In this document: piece after piece, positions 48,242 through 56,763 of the stretch | How the letters are laid out: the number at the start of each line of letters is the position of its first letter | How positions within the stretch are numbered: position 1 is the stretch's first letter | NCBI GenBank assembly: GCA_965219515.1 | Contig: OZ244776.1 | Location: 1,054,001-1,118,000, forward strand | Direction: 5' to 3' | Length of the DNA: 64,000 nt | From: Ilyomonas sp965219515 | GTDB lineage: Bacteria > Bacteroidota > Bacteroidia > Chitinophagales > Chitinophagaceae | Program-made: the position numbers and the translations under genes | The notes under the pieces: generated by a model | What the model saw: only the letters and a program-made list of their open reading frames with translations | The model's database searches: none | What the model was told of the DNA's origin: nothing

Positions 48242-49732
48242 CTACCGGCTTACTTTTACTGTGATGGGCAATTCGTTTTCTACTTTTAGTAAATACATAC
48301 CTGCAGTATAGCCGCTTACATTCAGGCTGAAGGAAGCTGAACTGATCCGCACCGTTTGCAAAATCTTTCCATCAATGCTGGTAAGTGTTGCTGTTTTGTT
48401 CAGCAGGTTATTGCTAACCGTTACCTTTATGCGATCGTGGGCAGGATTGGGATAAACAATTATTTTATTCTGGCTGCCGGCCGTTACAAGCACCGTGCTG
48501 CTGTATATACTCTTACCATCAATATCAGCTTGTTTGATACGATACCAGGCAGTAGCCGTCAGTTTCCCCTTTTCGGTAAACACATAAGTATTTTCGCCGT
48601 TGCCTTTGCTGGTAAGTGTGGCAAGCGGGCTGTAATGAGTGCCATCGGTGCTTTTTTCTATTCTGTAATTCAATACATTTTCTTCTGCTACTTTCCAGGT
48701 TATCTGTGCATTGTTTGTGCTGTTAAGAGTGCCATTGACGCTTAACCAGTGCAAAGGAAGCAACCCCAATGTACCGGATGTCATCACGCGGTTGCCGGTT
48801 CCGGTGTAAGAGACAACCACAAACAAACCATTGCCATAAGTAATACCCAACCAAGAGTTATTGGCTACCTGAGTACTGCCCGTCCAGGTAATACCGTCAG
48901 GGCTGGTCATTACGAGGTTGCCGGTTCCCCTGGGCGCTACTGCCACAAACAAACCATTGCCGTAAGTAATACCAGCCCAGCTATTAGCGGCCGCCTGAGT
49001 ACGCCCGGTCCAGGTAATACCGTCGGGGCTGGTCATTACGAGTTTGCCGGTTCCGCTGACAGCTACCGCCACATACAAACCATTGCCATAAGTAATACCA
49101 GCCCAAGTATTATCGACTGCCGAAGCACGACTTGTCCAGGTGATGCCGTCAGGGCTGGTCATTACGCGGTTGCCGGTTCCATTTTCAGCTACCGCCACAA
49201 ATAAACCATTGCCATAAGTAATACCAGCCCAAGTATTATCGACTGCCGAAGCACGACTTGTCCAGGTGATGCCGTCAGGGCTGGTCATTACGCGGTTGCC
49301 GGTTCCACTGGCAGCGACTGCTACAAACAAACCATTGCCGTAAGTAACATCATACCATTGGTTATCGGCTGCCGAAGTACGGCTTGTCCACGTAATGCCA
49401 TCAGGGCTCGTCATTACACGGTTGCCAGTTCCACTGGAAGCTACTGCCACAAACAAACCATTGCCGTAAGTAACAGCAAACCAAGAGTTATTGGTTGCCG
49501 AAGTACGGCTTGTCCAGGTAATGCCGTCAGGGCTCGTCATTACGCCGTTGCTGGTTCCACTGTAGGAGGAGACAGCCACAAATAAACCATTGCCGTAAGT
49601 AACATCATACCAAAAATTATCGGCTGCTGAAGCTTGGCTTGTCCAGGTAAGGCCGGCCTGTGCAGAAACGTTTTCATGAGAGAAAAAAAGCAATGATAAA
49701 AGACTGAAGAAAGAAAGTGTAATTCTTTTCAT
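48242..49732 (-). CDS. Secreted repeat protein with type IX secretion C-terminal signal
   Basis: The product is 496 residues. After a signal peptide (KRITLSFFSLLSLLFFSHENVSAQ), seven near-identical repeats of about 40 residues follow (pattern W-x-x-(V/I)TYGNGLFVAV...VMTSPDGITWT), which probably form beta-propeller blades. A linker domain (residues about 325-410) precedes the type IX sorting tail IIVYPNPAHDRIKVTV ... GMYLLKVENE, so the protein is delivered to the cell surface by the Bacteroidota-specific system. The repeats are also near-identical in DNA (120-nt units). Confidence 0.88.
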   Translation of the reverse strand: MKRITLSFFSLLSLLFFSHENVSAQAGLTWTSQASAADNFWYDVTYGNGLFVAVSSYSGTSNGVMTSPDGITWTSRTSATNNSWFAVTYGNGLFVAVASSGTGNRVMTSPDGITWTSRTSAADNQWYDVTYGNGLFVAVAASGTGNRVMTSPDGITWTSRASAVDNTWAGITYGNGLFVAVAENGTGNRVMTSPDGITWTSRASAVDNTWAGITYGNGLYVAVAVSGTGKLVMTSPDGITWTGRTQAAANSWAGITYGNGLFVAVAPRGTGNLVMTSPDGITWTGSTQVANNSWLGITYGNGLFVVVSYTGTGNRVMTSGTLGLLPLHWLSVNGTLNSTNNAQITWKVAEENVLNYRIEKSTDGTHYSPLATLTSKGNGENTYVFTEKGKLTATAWYRIKQADIDGKSIYSSTVLVTAGSQNKIIVYPNPAHDRIKVTVSNNLLNKTATLTSIDGKILQTVRISSASFSLNVSGYTAGMYLLKVENELPITVKVSR

Positions 49733-50013
49733 GTTTATTTGATTTTGGATAGATTTTATAATATTTAAATTTGAAAATGACAGAGATGAATGTAATGATA
49801 TTGCGTTACTGGAAACAGTTTCAAAAGTAGAAAGCAGCTCATCAGCACCGGCTTAAATTTGAATTAAAAAATGTACTTAAGATTGTTTGCCTGGCGGGTT
49901 GAAGGTGTATGTTGTGGTTGCCGTTTTTGTTGTAAAAATGTTGAACGTTGTAAAGTGGACTGACGTGTTGTTTCTGCCAATGCAACTGGTATATGAATTC
50001 AATTTGTACCAGT

Positions 50014-50070
50014 AACAGGCAATATTTCATGAAGGAATATCACAATGGGTATAAATTACCGAAGGTGTAA
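50014..50070 (+). pseudogene. Remnant of a second Gfo/Idh/MocA gene (3' end only)
   Basis: These 57 nt differ from 48108-48164, the end of the oxidoreductase gene, at only five positions and encode the same last residues (RQYFMKEYHNGYKLPKV, stop). The rest of that copy is absent, so this is the scar of a tandem duplication or of a deleted paralogue. Confidence 0.78.
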
Positions 50071-50095
50071 AAAACGAAGACAGATGGCTGAAAAA

Positions 50096-50332
50096 CTAAC
50101 CGGAGCGCATAAGTTTGTTATAATCTTTGGTTGACAGGTATTCTAAAATATCGCCCGGCTGGCATTTTAAAACTTTGCAAATGGCGTCCAATGTTGAGAA
50201 GCGGATGGCTTTTGCCTTACCGCTTTTTAAAACGCTGACGTTTGCAATGGTGATGCCGAGTTTTTCACTAAGCTCCGTTAGTGTCATTTTTCTTTTTGCC
50301 AGCATCACATCCAGGTTAACAACAATCGGCAT
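50096..50332 (-). CDS. XRE-family (Cro/C1-type) helix-turn-helix regulator
   Basis: The product is 78 residues: VNLDVMLAKRKMTLTELSEKLGITIANVSVLKSGKAKAIRFSTLDAICKVLKCQPGDILEYL, a complete XRE helix-turn-helix of the YozG-like type. These are commonly encoded right after a DUF2975 membrane protein, and here the damaged DUF2975 gene ends 3 nt upstream. It probably regulates that operon or responds to the membrane partner. Confidence 0.88.
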   Translation of the reverse strand: MPIVVNLDVMLAKRKMTLTELSEKLGITIANVSVLKSGKAKAIRFSTLDAICKVLKCQPGDILEYLSTKDYNKLMRSG

Positions 50333-50335
50333 AGC

Positions 50336-50923
50336 TTATACAGTTAAATCAGCATCGTATTGCAGCACAACACCTTTTTTATAAATTTTGATGAAACGAA
50401 GTAAAACCAGAAGAATCCAGAACTCCGGTGACCCTAAGGGAGAAGGCTTCTCGAAGGTAAACTGACCATTGGTTAATTGCTCCACTTGTTCACTAAACCA
50501 ATCATATCTAAAGAAGTTCGCCACATAGAAAATGATTAAGAGTGCACAGCCTGCCTGCAAGCCAAAAAGAACTTTTTTTGTAAAAGGCTTTTTTCAAGAG
50601 AAGTCTCTGAAAAACACAACGATGATGACAGCACTTAAAAAGAAAAATAAAGCATAAACGGGATCCATATGAGGACGCGGAGCTAAGTATTTTATTTTCA
50701 GCGAAGCGCTTTGTACACTTATTTTTCCGGCAGATATAACAATAGCATCCGGAAAGGTTTGCAGCGTATCTGTTTTTTTATCAGTTCTGTTTATTTCAGC
50801 CTGTATGTATGGATTGGTTTCCCTTAATTCTGAAACAAGAACAATGGATGTTAAAACAAGCCAACCTGCACTATATAAGAATATTGAAAATTTTTTATAC
50901 CAAGGTTTACTACTTAAATTCAT
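50336..50923 (-). pseudogene. DUF2975-type membrane protein split by an in-frame stop
   Basis: From ATG 50923 the frame encodes a membrane segment (FSIFLYSAGWLVLTSIVLV), an extracytoplasmic region and a second segment (YALFFFLSAVIIVVFF), then a TGA (50594-50596). The same frame continues directly (KKPFTKKVLFGLQAGCALLIIFYVANFF) to IKIYKKGVVLQYDADLTV, the classic DUF2975 C-terminus, ending at 50336. The two pieces are one gene with a nonsense codon or a recent pseudogene. The XRE partner follows. Confidence 0.72.
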
Positions 50924-51465
50924 ACAAGCTCAAATTTTTCACAAACATATAATATATATCGAAAAACAGTAAATATTAATTACAAAACAAAATAAATTTA
51001 AAATAATAGTAGCGCATTAGATTGAATGATATTTTATTTGTTTCAGCTATAAGAGAACGTAATAAATATTTAGCCAAACTCTTTTTTGCTCAGCCATCCG
51101 GCAAGTTTAATAATCAATAACAAAGACTTCGCAAAACAAATAAAATCAGTACATTATTCCTTTGGTAATTACAGAAAATGTAAGCCTGTAATCTAATATA
51201 GCTAACACAGAAGATAAGCGATCACATAACAAACCAAAATGTTGATTGCTGACATCTTACTGATGATAAATCAATCTTTTTTGTGATTATCATCAGTAAG
51301 TAAATAAGGCAAGAAATTATTTAAGTTTTCGAACATTAAGAAGCTCTAAAACCAAAGGAGAGAAATTACAAGAAGTGTCTTTTATTATTCCTGATAACAG
51401 TTTATGTCGTCTCTGATTTTGTGTTCAAACAATTATTATTACACAGCCACTTAGTATAGAACAAC
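50924..51465. other. Intergenic region with a 14-bp perfect inverted repeat
   Basis: About 540 nt of AT-rich DNA without a gene. It contains CTTACTGATGATAA (51256-51269) and its exact complement TTATCATCAGTAAG (51287-51300), separated by 17 nt. This could be a hairpin in a transcript or the operator of a dimeric regulator. Nothing else is recognised. Confidence 0.6.
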
Positions 51466-51488
51466 AAAGCCTTCTTATCGAAGGCTTT
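51466..51488 (-). terminator. Terminator-like hairpin after accC
   Basis: AAAGCCTTC and GAAGGCTTT form a 9-bp perfect stem with a 5-nt loop, beginning 4 nt after the accC stop codon on the minus strand. The following T-run is weak (TTTGTTGTT). Confidence 0.65.
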
Positions 51489-51492
51489 CAAC

Positions 51493-52830
51493 TTATTGCA
51501 TCGTAAATGTATCAAGGAATTTTGTCGTAAAATTTCCTCTCCGGAAATCTTCATTTTGCATCAGTTGCAAATGAAACGGAATGGTTGTTTTTACGCCTTC
51601 GATTACATATTCGCTCAATGCCCGGTACATGGTATCAATGGCTTCTTCGCGTGTGCGGGCTTTTGCAATCAGCTTACCAATCATCGAATCGTAATACGGA
51701 GGAATGGAATAGCCGGTATAAACATGGCTGTCAACACGCACGCCATGACCGCCGGGCGTATGAAGCACGGTTATTTTTCCGGGCGATGGGCGAAAATCAT
51801 TATACGGGTCTTCGGCGTTGATGCGGCATTCAATTGCGTGCATTTCCGGTTCGTAGTTTTGTCCGGAAATTTTTTCGCCATACGCAATTTTAATTTGCTC
51901 TTTCACCAAATCGAAATTTACCACTTCTTCCGTTACGCAATGTTCAACCTGAATGCGCGTATTCATTTCCATAAAGTAAAAATTGCGGTGCTTGTCAACC
52001 AGAAACTCAATGGTGCCAACACTTTCATAGGCAATGGCACTGGCAGCCTTAAGGGCCGCTTCTCCCATTTTTTGACGCAGTTCCGGTGTCATAAAAGGCG
52101 ACGGACTTTCTTCTACCAGCTTCTGATGGCGACGCTGAATAGAACAATCTCGTTCGCTAAGATGACATATATTTCCATACTGATCGCCGGCAATCTGTAT
52201 TTCAATGTGGCGCGGTTCTTCTACAAATTTTTCCATGTACACGCCATCATTTTTGAAAGCCGCGCCCGCTTCTGCTTTGGCTGTATTGTAAGCACGCTCC
52301 ATTTCGCTGTCGTCCCAAACCACACGCATTCCTTTACCGCCGCCGCCGGCAGTCGCTTTTAAAATAACCGGATAGCCAACCTCTTTCGCCACTAATTTTG
52401 CATGTTCTACACTTTCCAGCAGACCTTGCCCGCCGGGAACAACAGGGACACCAGCTTTTATCATGGTTTCTTTAGCCGTAATTTTATCGCCCATGCTGTT
52501 AATCATGTCAGATGTTGGTCCGATAAACTTGATGCCATGATCGTTACAAATTTTTGAAAACTTGGCGTTTTCTGCCAGAAACCCATAGCCCGGATGAATG
52601 GCATCTGCATTCGTAATTTCGGCGGCTGCCATGATATGTGGAATATTCAGGTAAGAATCGCCGCTTTGCGGCTTGCCAATACATACCGCTTCGTCGGCAA
52701 ATTTTACGTGCAGGCTCTCTTTATCGGCAGTGGAGTAAACGGCTACGGTTTTAATACCCATCTCGCGACAGGTGCGAATTACACGCAAGGCAATTTCGCC
52801 ACGATTGGCTATCAGAACTTTTTTAAACAC
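51493..52830 (-). CDS. accC: Biotin carboxylase subunit of acetyl-CoA carboxylase
   Basis: The product is 445 residues, the standard length. It carboxylates the biotin on the carrier protein using ATP and bicarbonate, the first step of fatty-acid synthesis. ATP-grasp motifs: KVLIANRGEIALRVIRTCREMG start, HPGYGFLAENA, KATAGGGGKGMR, FMEMNTRIQVEH and a late DSHVYTGY. It lies downstream of accB (52954-53442) on the same strand, with 123 nt between them. Confidence 0.95.
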   Translation of the reverse strand: MFKKVLIANRGEIALRVIRTCREMGIKTVAVYSTADKESLHVKFADEAVCIGKPQSGDSYLNIPHIMAAAEITNADAIHPGYGFLAENAKFSKICNDHGIKFIGPTSDMINSMGDKITAKETMIKAGVPVVPGGQGLLESVEHAKLVAKEVGYPVILKATAGGGGKGMRVVWDDSEMERAYNTAKAEAGAAFKNDGVYMEKFVEEPRHIEIQIAGDQYGNICHLSERDCSIQRRHQKLVEESPSPFMTPELRQKMGEAALKAASAIAYESVGTIEFLVDKHRNFYFMEMNTRIQVEHCVTEEVVNFDLVKEQIKIAYGEKISGQNYEPEMHAIECRINAEDPYNDFRPSPGKITVLHTPGGHGVRVDSHVYTGYSIPPYYDSMIGKLIAKARTREEAIDTMYRALSEYVIEGVKTTIPFHLQLMQNEDFRRGNFTTKFLDTFTMQ

Positions 52831-52953
52831 AGGAAATCAATTTGAAGATGAATTAATTTGAAAATTTGAAAATGAGAGAAACAAAAAAGCAATTAAAAAA
52901 TCTGAGAAGCTTTATAACATTCTCATATTTTCAAATTGCATCAATCTCAAATT

Positions 52954-53442
52954 TTATGCAGGTTCTACCACAAACAAAGGCTGATCGTATTCAACGGGGC
53001 TGGCATTTTCTACCAGCACTTTCACTACTTTTCCACTCACTTCGCTTTCAATTTCATTAAACAGTTTCATGGCTTCAATAATGCAAACCACTTTACCCGG
53101 CGCAATCTCATCTCCTACTTCTATTAAGGATGGCTTATCCGGCGACGCTTTGCGATAAAAGGTACCAATCATCGGGCTTTTGATGGTAATTAAGTTGTCT
53201 GTTTTTGCAGCCGCAGCAGATACATCGGATGTTGCCAGAGCAACGGTTGGAGCCGCCTGCTGCGCCGCCGTAAGTGATGGTTGCGAAGAAGCAACGGTTA
53301 CAACCGGCGTAGTAACAACCTGCTGCGTTTGTTCTTTTTTCTGTTTGATGGTAATTTTAAAATCTTTATCCTCAATACTCAGCTCACCAATATTACTTCT
53401 GTTAACAGTTTTAATCAGTTCCTGAATTTGTTTATAATCCAT
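52954..53442 (-). CDS. accB: Biotin carboxyl carrier protein of acetyl-CoA carboxylase
   Basis: The product is 162 residues. The N-terminal helix YKQIQELIKTVNRSNIGELSIEDKDFKITIK is the usual AccB start; an Ala/Thr/Val-rich linker (residues about 40-85) follows; the C-terminal biotinyl domain holds SPMIGTFYRKASPDKPSLIEVGD and the biotin-accepting lysine in IIEAMKLFNEIE. It functions with accC directly downstream. Confidence 0.95.
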   Translation of the reverse strand: MDYKQIQELIKTVNRSNIGELSIEDKDFKITIKQKKEQTQQVVTTPVVTVASSQPSLTAAQQAAPTVALATSDVSAAAAKTDNLITIKSPMIGTFYRKASPDKPSLIEVGDEIAPGKVVCIIEAMKLFNEIESEVSGKVVKVLVENASPVEYDQPLFVVEPA

Positions 53443-53620
53443 AAGAGAAATAAATTAAACGGGTAAGCAAATTTTTATCTGTGAAAGAATGGCAAAGTAA
53501 TCAATTTTGGTGAACTTGTCCGAGCGCGAAGCCGGGAAGAATACAGCGAGCTACCGATATAAATAAAAGTGATGCTGCCTTTAAGTGCCATCAGGTATCT
53601 CTTAAATTTTATAGAATCGT

Positions 53621-54187
53621 TTATTCTTTTACACGCTCTACATAATCTCCGGTTTTAGTGTTGATGCGTATCAGTTCGTTCTCATCTACAAACAGCGGAA
53701 CCTGAACCGTGGCGCCGGTTTCAACAGTTGCGGCTTTTAAAGCGCGGGTTGCAGTATCGCCACGCAAACCCGGTTCGCAGTACGTAATTTTTAGCACTAT
53801 TTTTTCCGGCAATTCGGCTCCGATCGGCTGATCGGTTTCTGTATTGATAAATACAAATACTTCGGCGCCTTCTTTTAAAAATTGCGGCGCATCTATCATG
53901 CTTTCGGCTAAGGCAATCTGCTCGAAAGTTTCATTGTCCATAAAGTTGTAACCCGATTCGTCTTTATAGAGATATTGATATGTCTTTTTTTCTACCCGAA
54001 CCGGAAAAACCGTTTCGCCGCTGTTCCAGGTTTTTTCGATGGTGCGGTTGTTATCCACGCCCTTCAATTTCGCCCACACTTTAGCGGCTGCCCGGGCCGT
54101 TTTGTTTTCCCCAAAATCTACAATTGAATACAAACTCCCGTCAAGTTTTAAAATCATGCCCCGGCTAATATCCGACGTTGTTGCCAT
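53621..54187 (-). CDS. efp: Elongation factor P with unusual loop I
   Basis: The product is 188 residues from ATG 54187 (the frame is open to 54232; the usual start is ATTSDISRGMIL). EF-P helps ribosomes through polyproline. All three domains are present: KOW-like N-terminus, central OB domain (FPVRVEKKTYQYLYKDESGYNFMD) and C-terminal OB domain with GLRGDTA. The tip of loop I, usually KPGKG-like, reads ENKTARAAAK here, with Arg 32 where the modifiable lysine normally is. This may be typical of its clade. It lies upstream of accB-accC on the same strand. Confidence 0.93.
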   Translation of the reverse strand: MATTSDISRGMILKLDGSLYSIVDFGENKTARAAAKVWAKLKGVDNNRTIEKTWNSGETVFPVRVEKKTYQYLYKDESGYNFMDNETFEQIALAESMIDAPQFLKEGAEVFVFINTETDQPIGAELPEKIVLKITYCEPGLRGDTATRALKAATVETGATVQVPLFVDENELIRINTKTGDYVERVKE

Positions 54188-54424
54188 TGATGTATATTTT
54201 ATATGGCCGGCAAATGTAAGACGTGCATGCAAGAAAAAAAAGGCAGGGAAAGATTTACAAAAAAGTATCTTAATAATATTTTAAAAAAAATTGGTTGAAC
54301 AAATTAATTTACTTTTCTTCGTAAGGCGATAATCAGTATACAAGTTTCCTGAACATCATAATAAATTGTTTGTGTTTTTGGGTTCACTATTTCAAAGTCA
54401 TTATAATTTTTATTTTTTAAACAA

Positions 54425-54847
54425 ATGAACATCTACGTTGGAAACCTTAACTGGGGTATGACCAGTGATGATTTGTACAATCTTTTTGCAACTTATGGCG
54501 AAGTAGTATCGGCAAAAATTGTTACTGACAAATTTAACAACAACCGCAGCAAGGGATTTGGTTTTGTAGAGATGAGTGATGACGAAGCGGCGCGAACAGC
54601 CATCAGCAGCCTGAACGAAACAGAAGTGCTGAACCGTAAAATTATAGTAAACGAATCTGCCCCGAAAGCAGCCGGTGAAGGCGGCGGTGGCGGCGGATAT
54701 AAGAAAAAGCCTTATGGCGGCGGCGGCTCTGGTGGCGGAGGTTATCGCGGCGGTTCCGGCGGCGGCGGTTACCGGGGTAGTTCCGGTGGTGGCGGTTACA
54801 AAGGCAGCCGCGGTAGTGAAGGCGGTGGTTATAATAGCCGGTATTGA
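54425..54847 (+). CDS. Glycine-rich RRM RNA-binding protein
   Basis: The product is 140 residues. The RNA recognition motif fills residues 1-80, with RNP2 IYVGNL and RNP1 KGFGFVEM. The tail is almost only Gly, Ser, Tyr, Arg and Lys (repeats like GGGGYRGGSG), a disordered RGG-type RNA-binding extension. In bacteria such proteins are often cold- or stress-induced RNA chaperones. The 130 nt upstream hold no gene and could form a regulated leader. A strong terminator follows. Confidence 0.93.
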   Translation: MNIYVGNLNWGMTSDDLYNLFATYGEVVSAKIVTDKFNNNRSKGFGFVEMSDDEAARTAISSLNETEVLNRKIIVNESAPKAAGEGGGGGGYKKKPYGGGGSGGGGYRGGSGGGGYRGSSGGGGYKGSRGSEGGGYNSRY

Positions 54848-54874
54848 ATTTTTGAGGATTGAATAATTGAAGTG

Positions 54875-54901
54875 AAGTCCGGCTTGCGCCGGACTTTTTT
54901 T
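54875..54901 (+). terminator. Rho-independent terminator of the RRM gene
   Basis: AAGTCCGGC, loop TTGC, then GCCGGACTT followed by a run of T: 9-bp stem, typical intrinsic terminator, about 28 nt after the stop codon. Confidence 0.88.
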
Positions 54902-55074
54902 GAATTCTTACTTAGTGTTGTTTAAATTGTAAAACCTAAGACTGTAAGAAGCTCACATTTCACTTTTTACGTCTCGTCTGAATATATTGCATTATTTAAT
55001 TGACGTGATAGTAAAATACAAACTTTGTTTTAATCCATCATTATCCAACGTCATTATTTTTATTCTGTTTTTAT

Positions 55075-55308
55075 TTAATGTGCATTACCAGATACAAAAA
55101 CGATTGGGCAATTGATGATAATGCCCCGTCCATACACCGCGCCGGCGGCATTCAATCCTCCCAAAGATGCATTGCGTACACCCTGACCTCCTGCCACTAA
55201 AAAACCGTCAGCATACAGCTCAATAATAGTAATGGGAGCAATCTCTTCGTGTTTATCGGTTGTAACCCTTATTTTGGCTCCTGCGGCAATGGCTTCCTCT
55301 GTCCACAT
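55075..55308 (-). CDS. Small unknown protein
   Basis: The product is 77 residues from ATG 55308. It is mostly small hydrophobic residues with a glycine-rich middle (ADGFLVAGGQGVRNASLGGLNAAGAVYGRG) and a hydrophobic end (IIINCPIVFVSG). No signal or family is recognised. Codon use looks normal for the surrounding chromosome. It could be a small surface or structural protein. The next 570 nt up to the CoA-transferase gene hold only the doubtful frame at 55553-55807. Confidence 0.5.
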   Translation of the reverse strand: MWTEEAIAAGAKIRVTTDKHEEIAPITIIELYADGFLVAGGQGVRNASLGGLNAAGAVYGRGIIINCPIVFVSGNAH

Positions 55309-55552
55309 TCTTCAAAAACCGTCTGTAAGGAAGTTATTTGTTTACGAGATGTAAAAAAATGATTCTGGCAGCAATCAACCGGGAAATAAATTTCATGGCA
55401 TTGATATCAAGTAAATACACGTATCAATTATACAAGGCAAACTTAATTTATAAGGTGCAGGAGGTATCATAAAAGGGTATCGTTTGTATGTTACTAAATG
55501 TTTACTTACCGACAAAAGATATATCATCAATAGAGTCATCTTTGGTTAATTT

Positions 55553-55807
55553 ATGCAGGATTCTTGGTTTTGCATTTTGTTTCTAATCTCATTACATTTT
55601 ACCATCAGGGAAATTGTTCCTGTTGAAATAAATGATACGAGAAAAAGGGAAAGTATTTCAGAGGGACAAATCAATTGTATTGTCAATGAAAGAAATCAAA
55701 AACAAATCAAAATCAACTGTCAGTTCTCTGTCCCAACCGCCGGAATCAAACTGAACAACCGCTATACGGCTGTCAATCGGGCTAATCAAAAATTTAAAAT
55801 AACTTAA
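55553..55807 (+). CDS. Doubtful small ORF
   Basis: An 84-codon frame opens with a hydrophobic stretch (SWFCILFLISLHFTIREIV) and ends NQKFKIT. A CATCTTTG word, close to the -7 consensus, lies just upstream. The composition is only weakly protein-like and there is no recognisable family. It is reported only because the 570-nt gap has no other content. Confidence 0.25.
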   Translation: MQDSWFCILFLISLHFTIREIVPVEINDTRKRESISEGQINCIVNERNQKQIKINCQFSVPTAGIKLNNRYTAVNRANQKFKIT

Positions 55808-55883
55808 CTGACAATGTACTCAGTAGCAATATGATTGGAAAGCGATGGGTAAATAATATAAGCTGAAAGCTGATTGCTGATTG

Positions 55884-56576
55884 CTAAAATCTAACCGTTC
55901 TTTTTTCTATTCTTTTTTCATAATTCGTTCCCTGATAAATGCGATGCACATAAACGCCGGCAACATGCACATCATCCGGATCAATTTGTCCGGGTTCTAC
56001 CAGCTCTTCCACTTCGGCAATGGTAACGGTACCGGCTTTCGCCATGGCAACCGAAAAGTTGCGCGTGGTTTTGCGAAATACAAGATTGCCTATCGTATCT
56101 CCCCGCCACGCTTTTACCAAAGCAAAATCCGCGTGAAGCGCATACTCCATTAAATACTGCTTTCCGTTAAAATCTCTTTCTTCTTTGCCAATGGCTATTT
56201 CTGTTCCATAACCGGCGGGTGTATAAAAAGCAGGAATGCCAAGCGCTGCCATGTGAATGCGTGTGGCGAGCGTACCTTGCGGCGTTAGCTCTACTTCCAA
56301 CTCGCCGGATAGCAGTTGCCGTTCAAATTCTGCATTCTCGCCAACATAGCTGCTAATCATTTTTTTTATCTGATGGTTTTGTAACAACAAACCCAAACCA
56401 AAATTATCTACCCCTGCATTATTTGAAATGCAGGTAAGGTTTTTTATTCCTTTTTTTTGAATGGCTGCAATGCTATTTTCGGGAATACCGCACAAGCCGA
56501 AGCCGCCAAGCATCAGCGTGGCGCCATCTTCAATATCGGTGATGGCAGAGGCGGCATCTGTAAATACTTTATTCAT
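55884..56576 (-). CDS. scoA: 3-oxoacid CoA-transferase subunit A
   Basis: The product is 230 residues with the subunit A glycine-rich start LMLGGFGLCGIPENSI, then NNAGVDNFGLGLLL and GGTLATR-like QGTLATRIHMAALGIPAFYTPAG. Subunit A pairs with a B subunit (catalytic Glu) to move CoA between succinyl-CoA and acetoacetate. The B gene normally overlaps or directly follows; here no B gene is adjacent on either side. Confidence 0.9.
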   Translation of the reverse strand: MNKVFTDAASAITDIEDGATLMLGGFGLCGIPENSIAAIQKKGIKNLTCISNNAGVDNFGLGLLLQNHQIKKMISSYVGENAEFERQLLSGELEVELTPQGTLATRIHMAALGIPAFYTPAGYGTEIAIGKEERDFNGKQYLMEYALHADFALVKAWRGDTIGNLVFRKTTRNFSVAMAKAGTVTIAEVEELVEPGQIDPDDVHVAGVYVHRIYQGTNYEKRIEKRTVRF

Positions 56577-56763
56577 ATTACGACAAGCAAACCATTACAA
56601 AATTACAGAACACTTATAACACGGACTTCATGTATTGATTGATAAGATTTTTAAACAAGAAAAATGATAATTAGCCGTTGGACAAAACCAAATTTTTACT
56701 CTTCAATTTTACTTATTAGATTCGAAACATCCGTTCATAAAGTTCGTGTAATCTGTATTCTGT

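Noticed and set aside
48749..49585. Plus-strand repeat-containing frames
   Set aside because: Antisense translation of the 120-nt repeats of the type IX-secreted protein.
51496..52362. Plus-strand 288-codon frame
   Set aside because: Antisense shadow of accC; the accC frame has all motifs.
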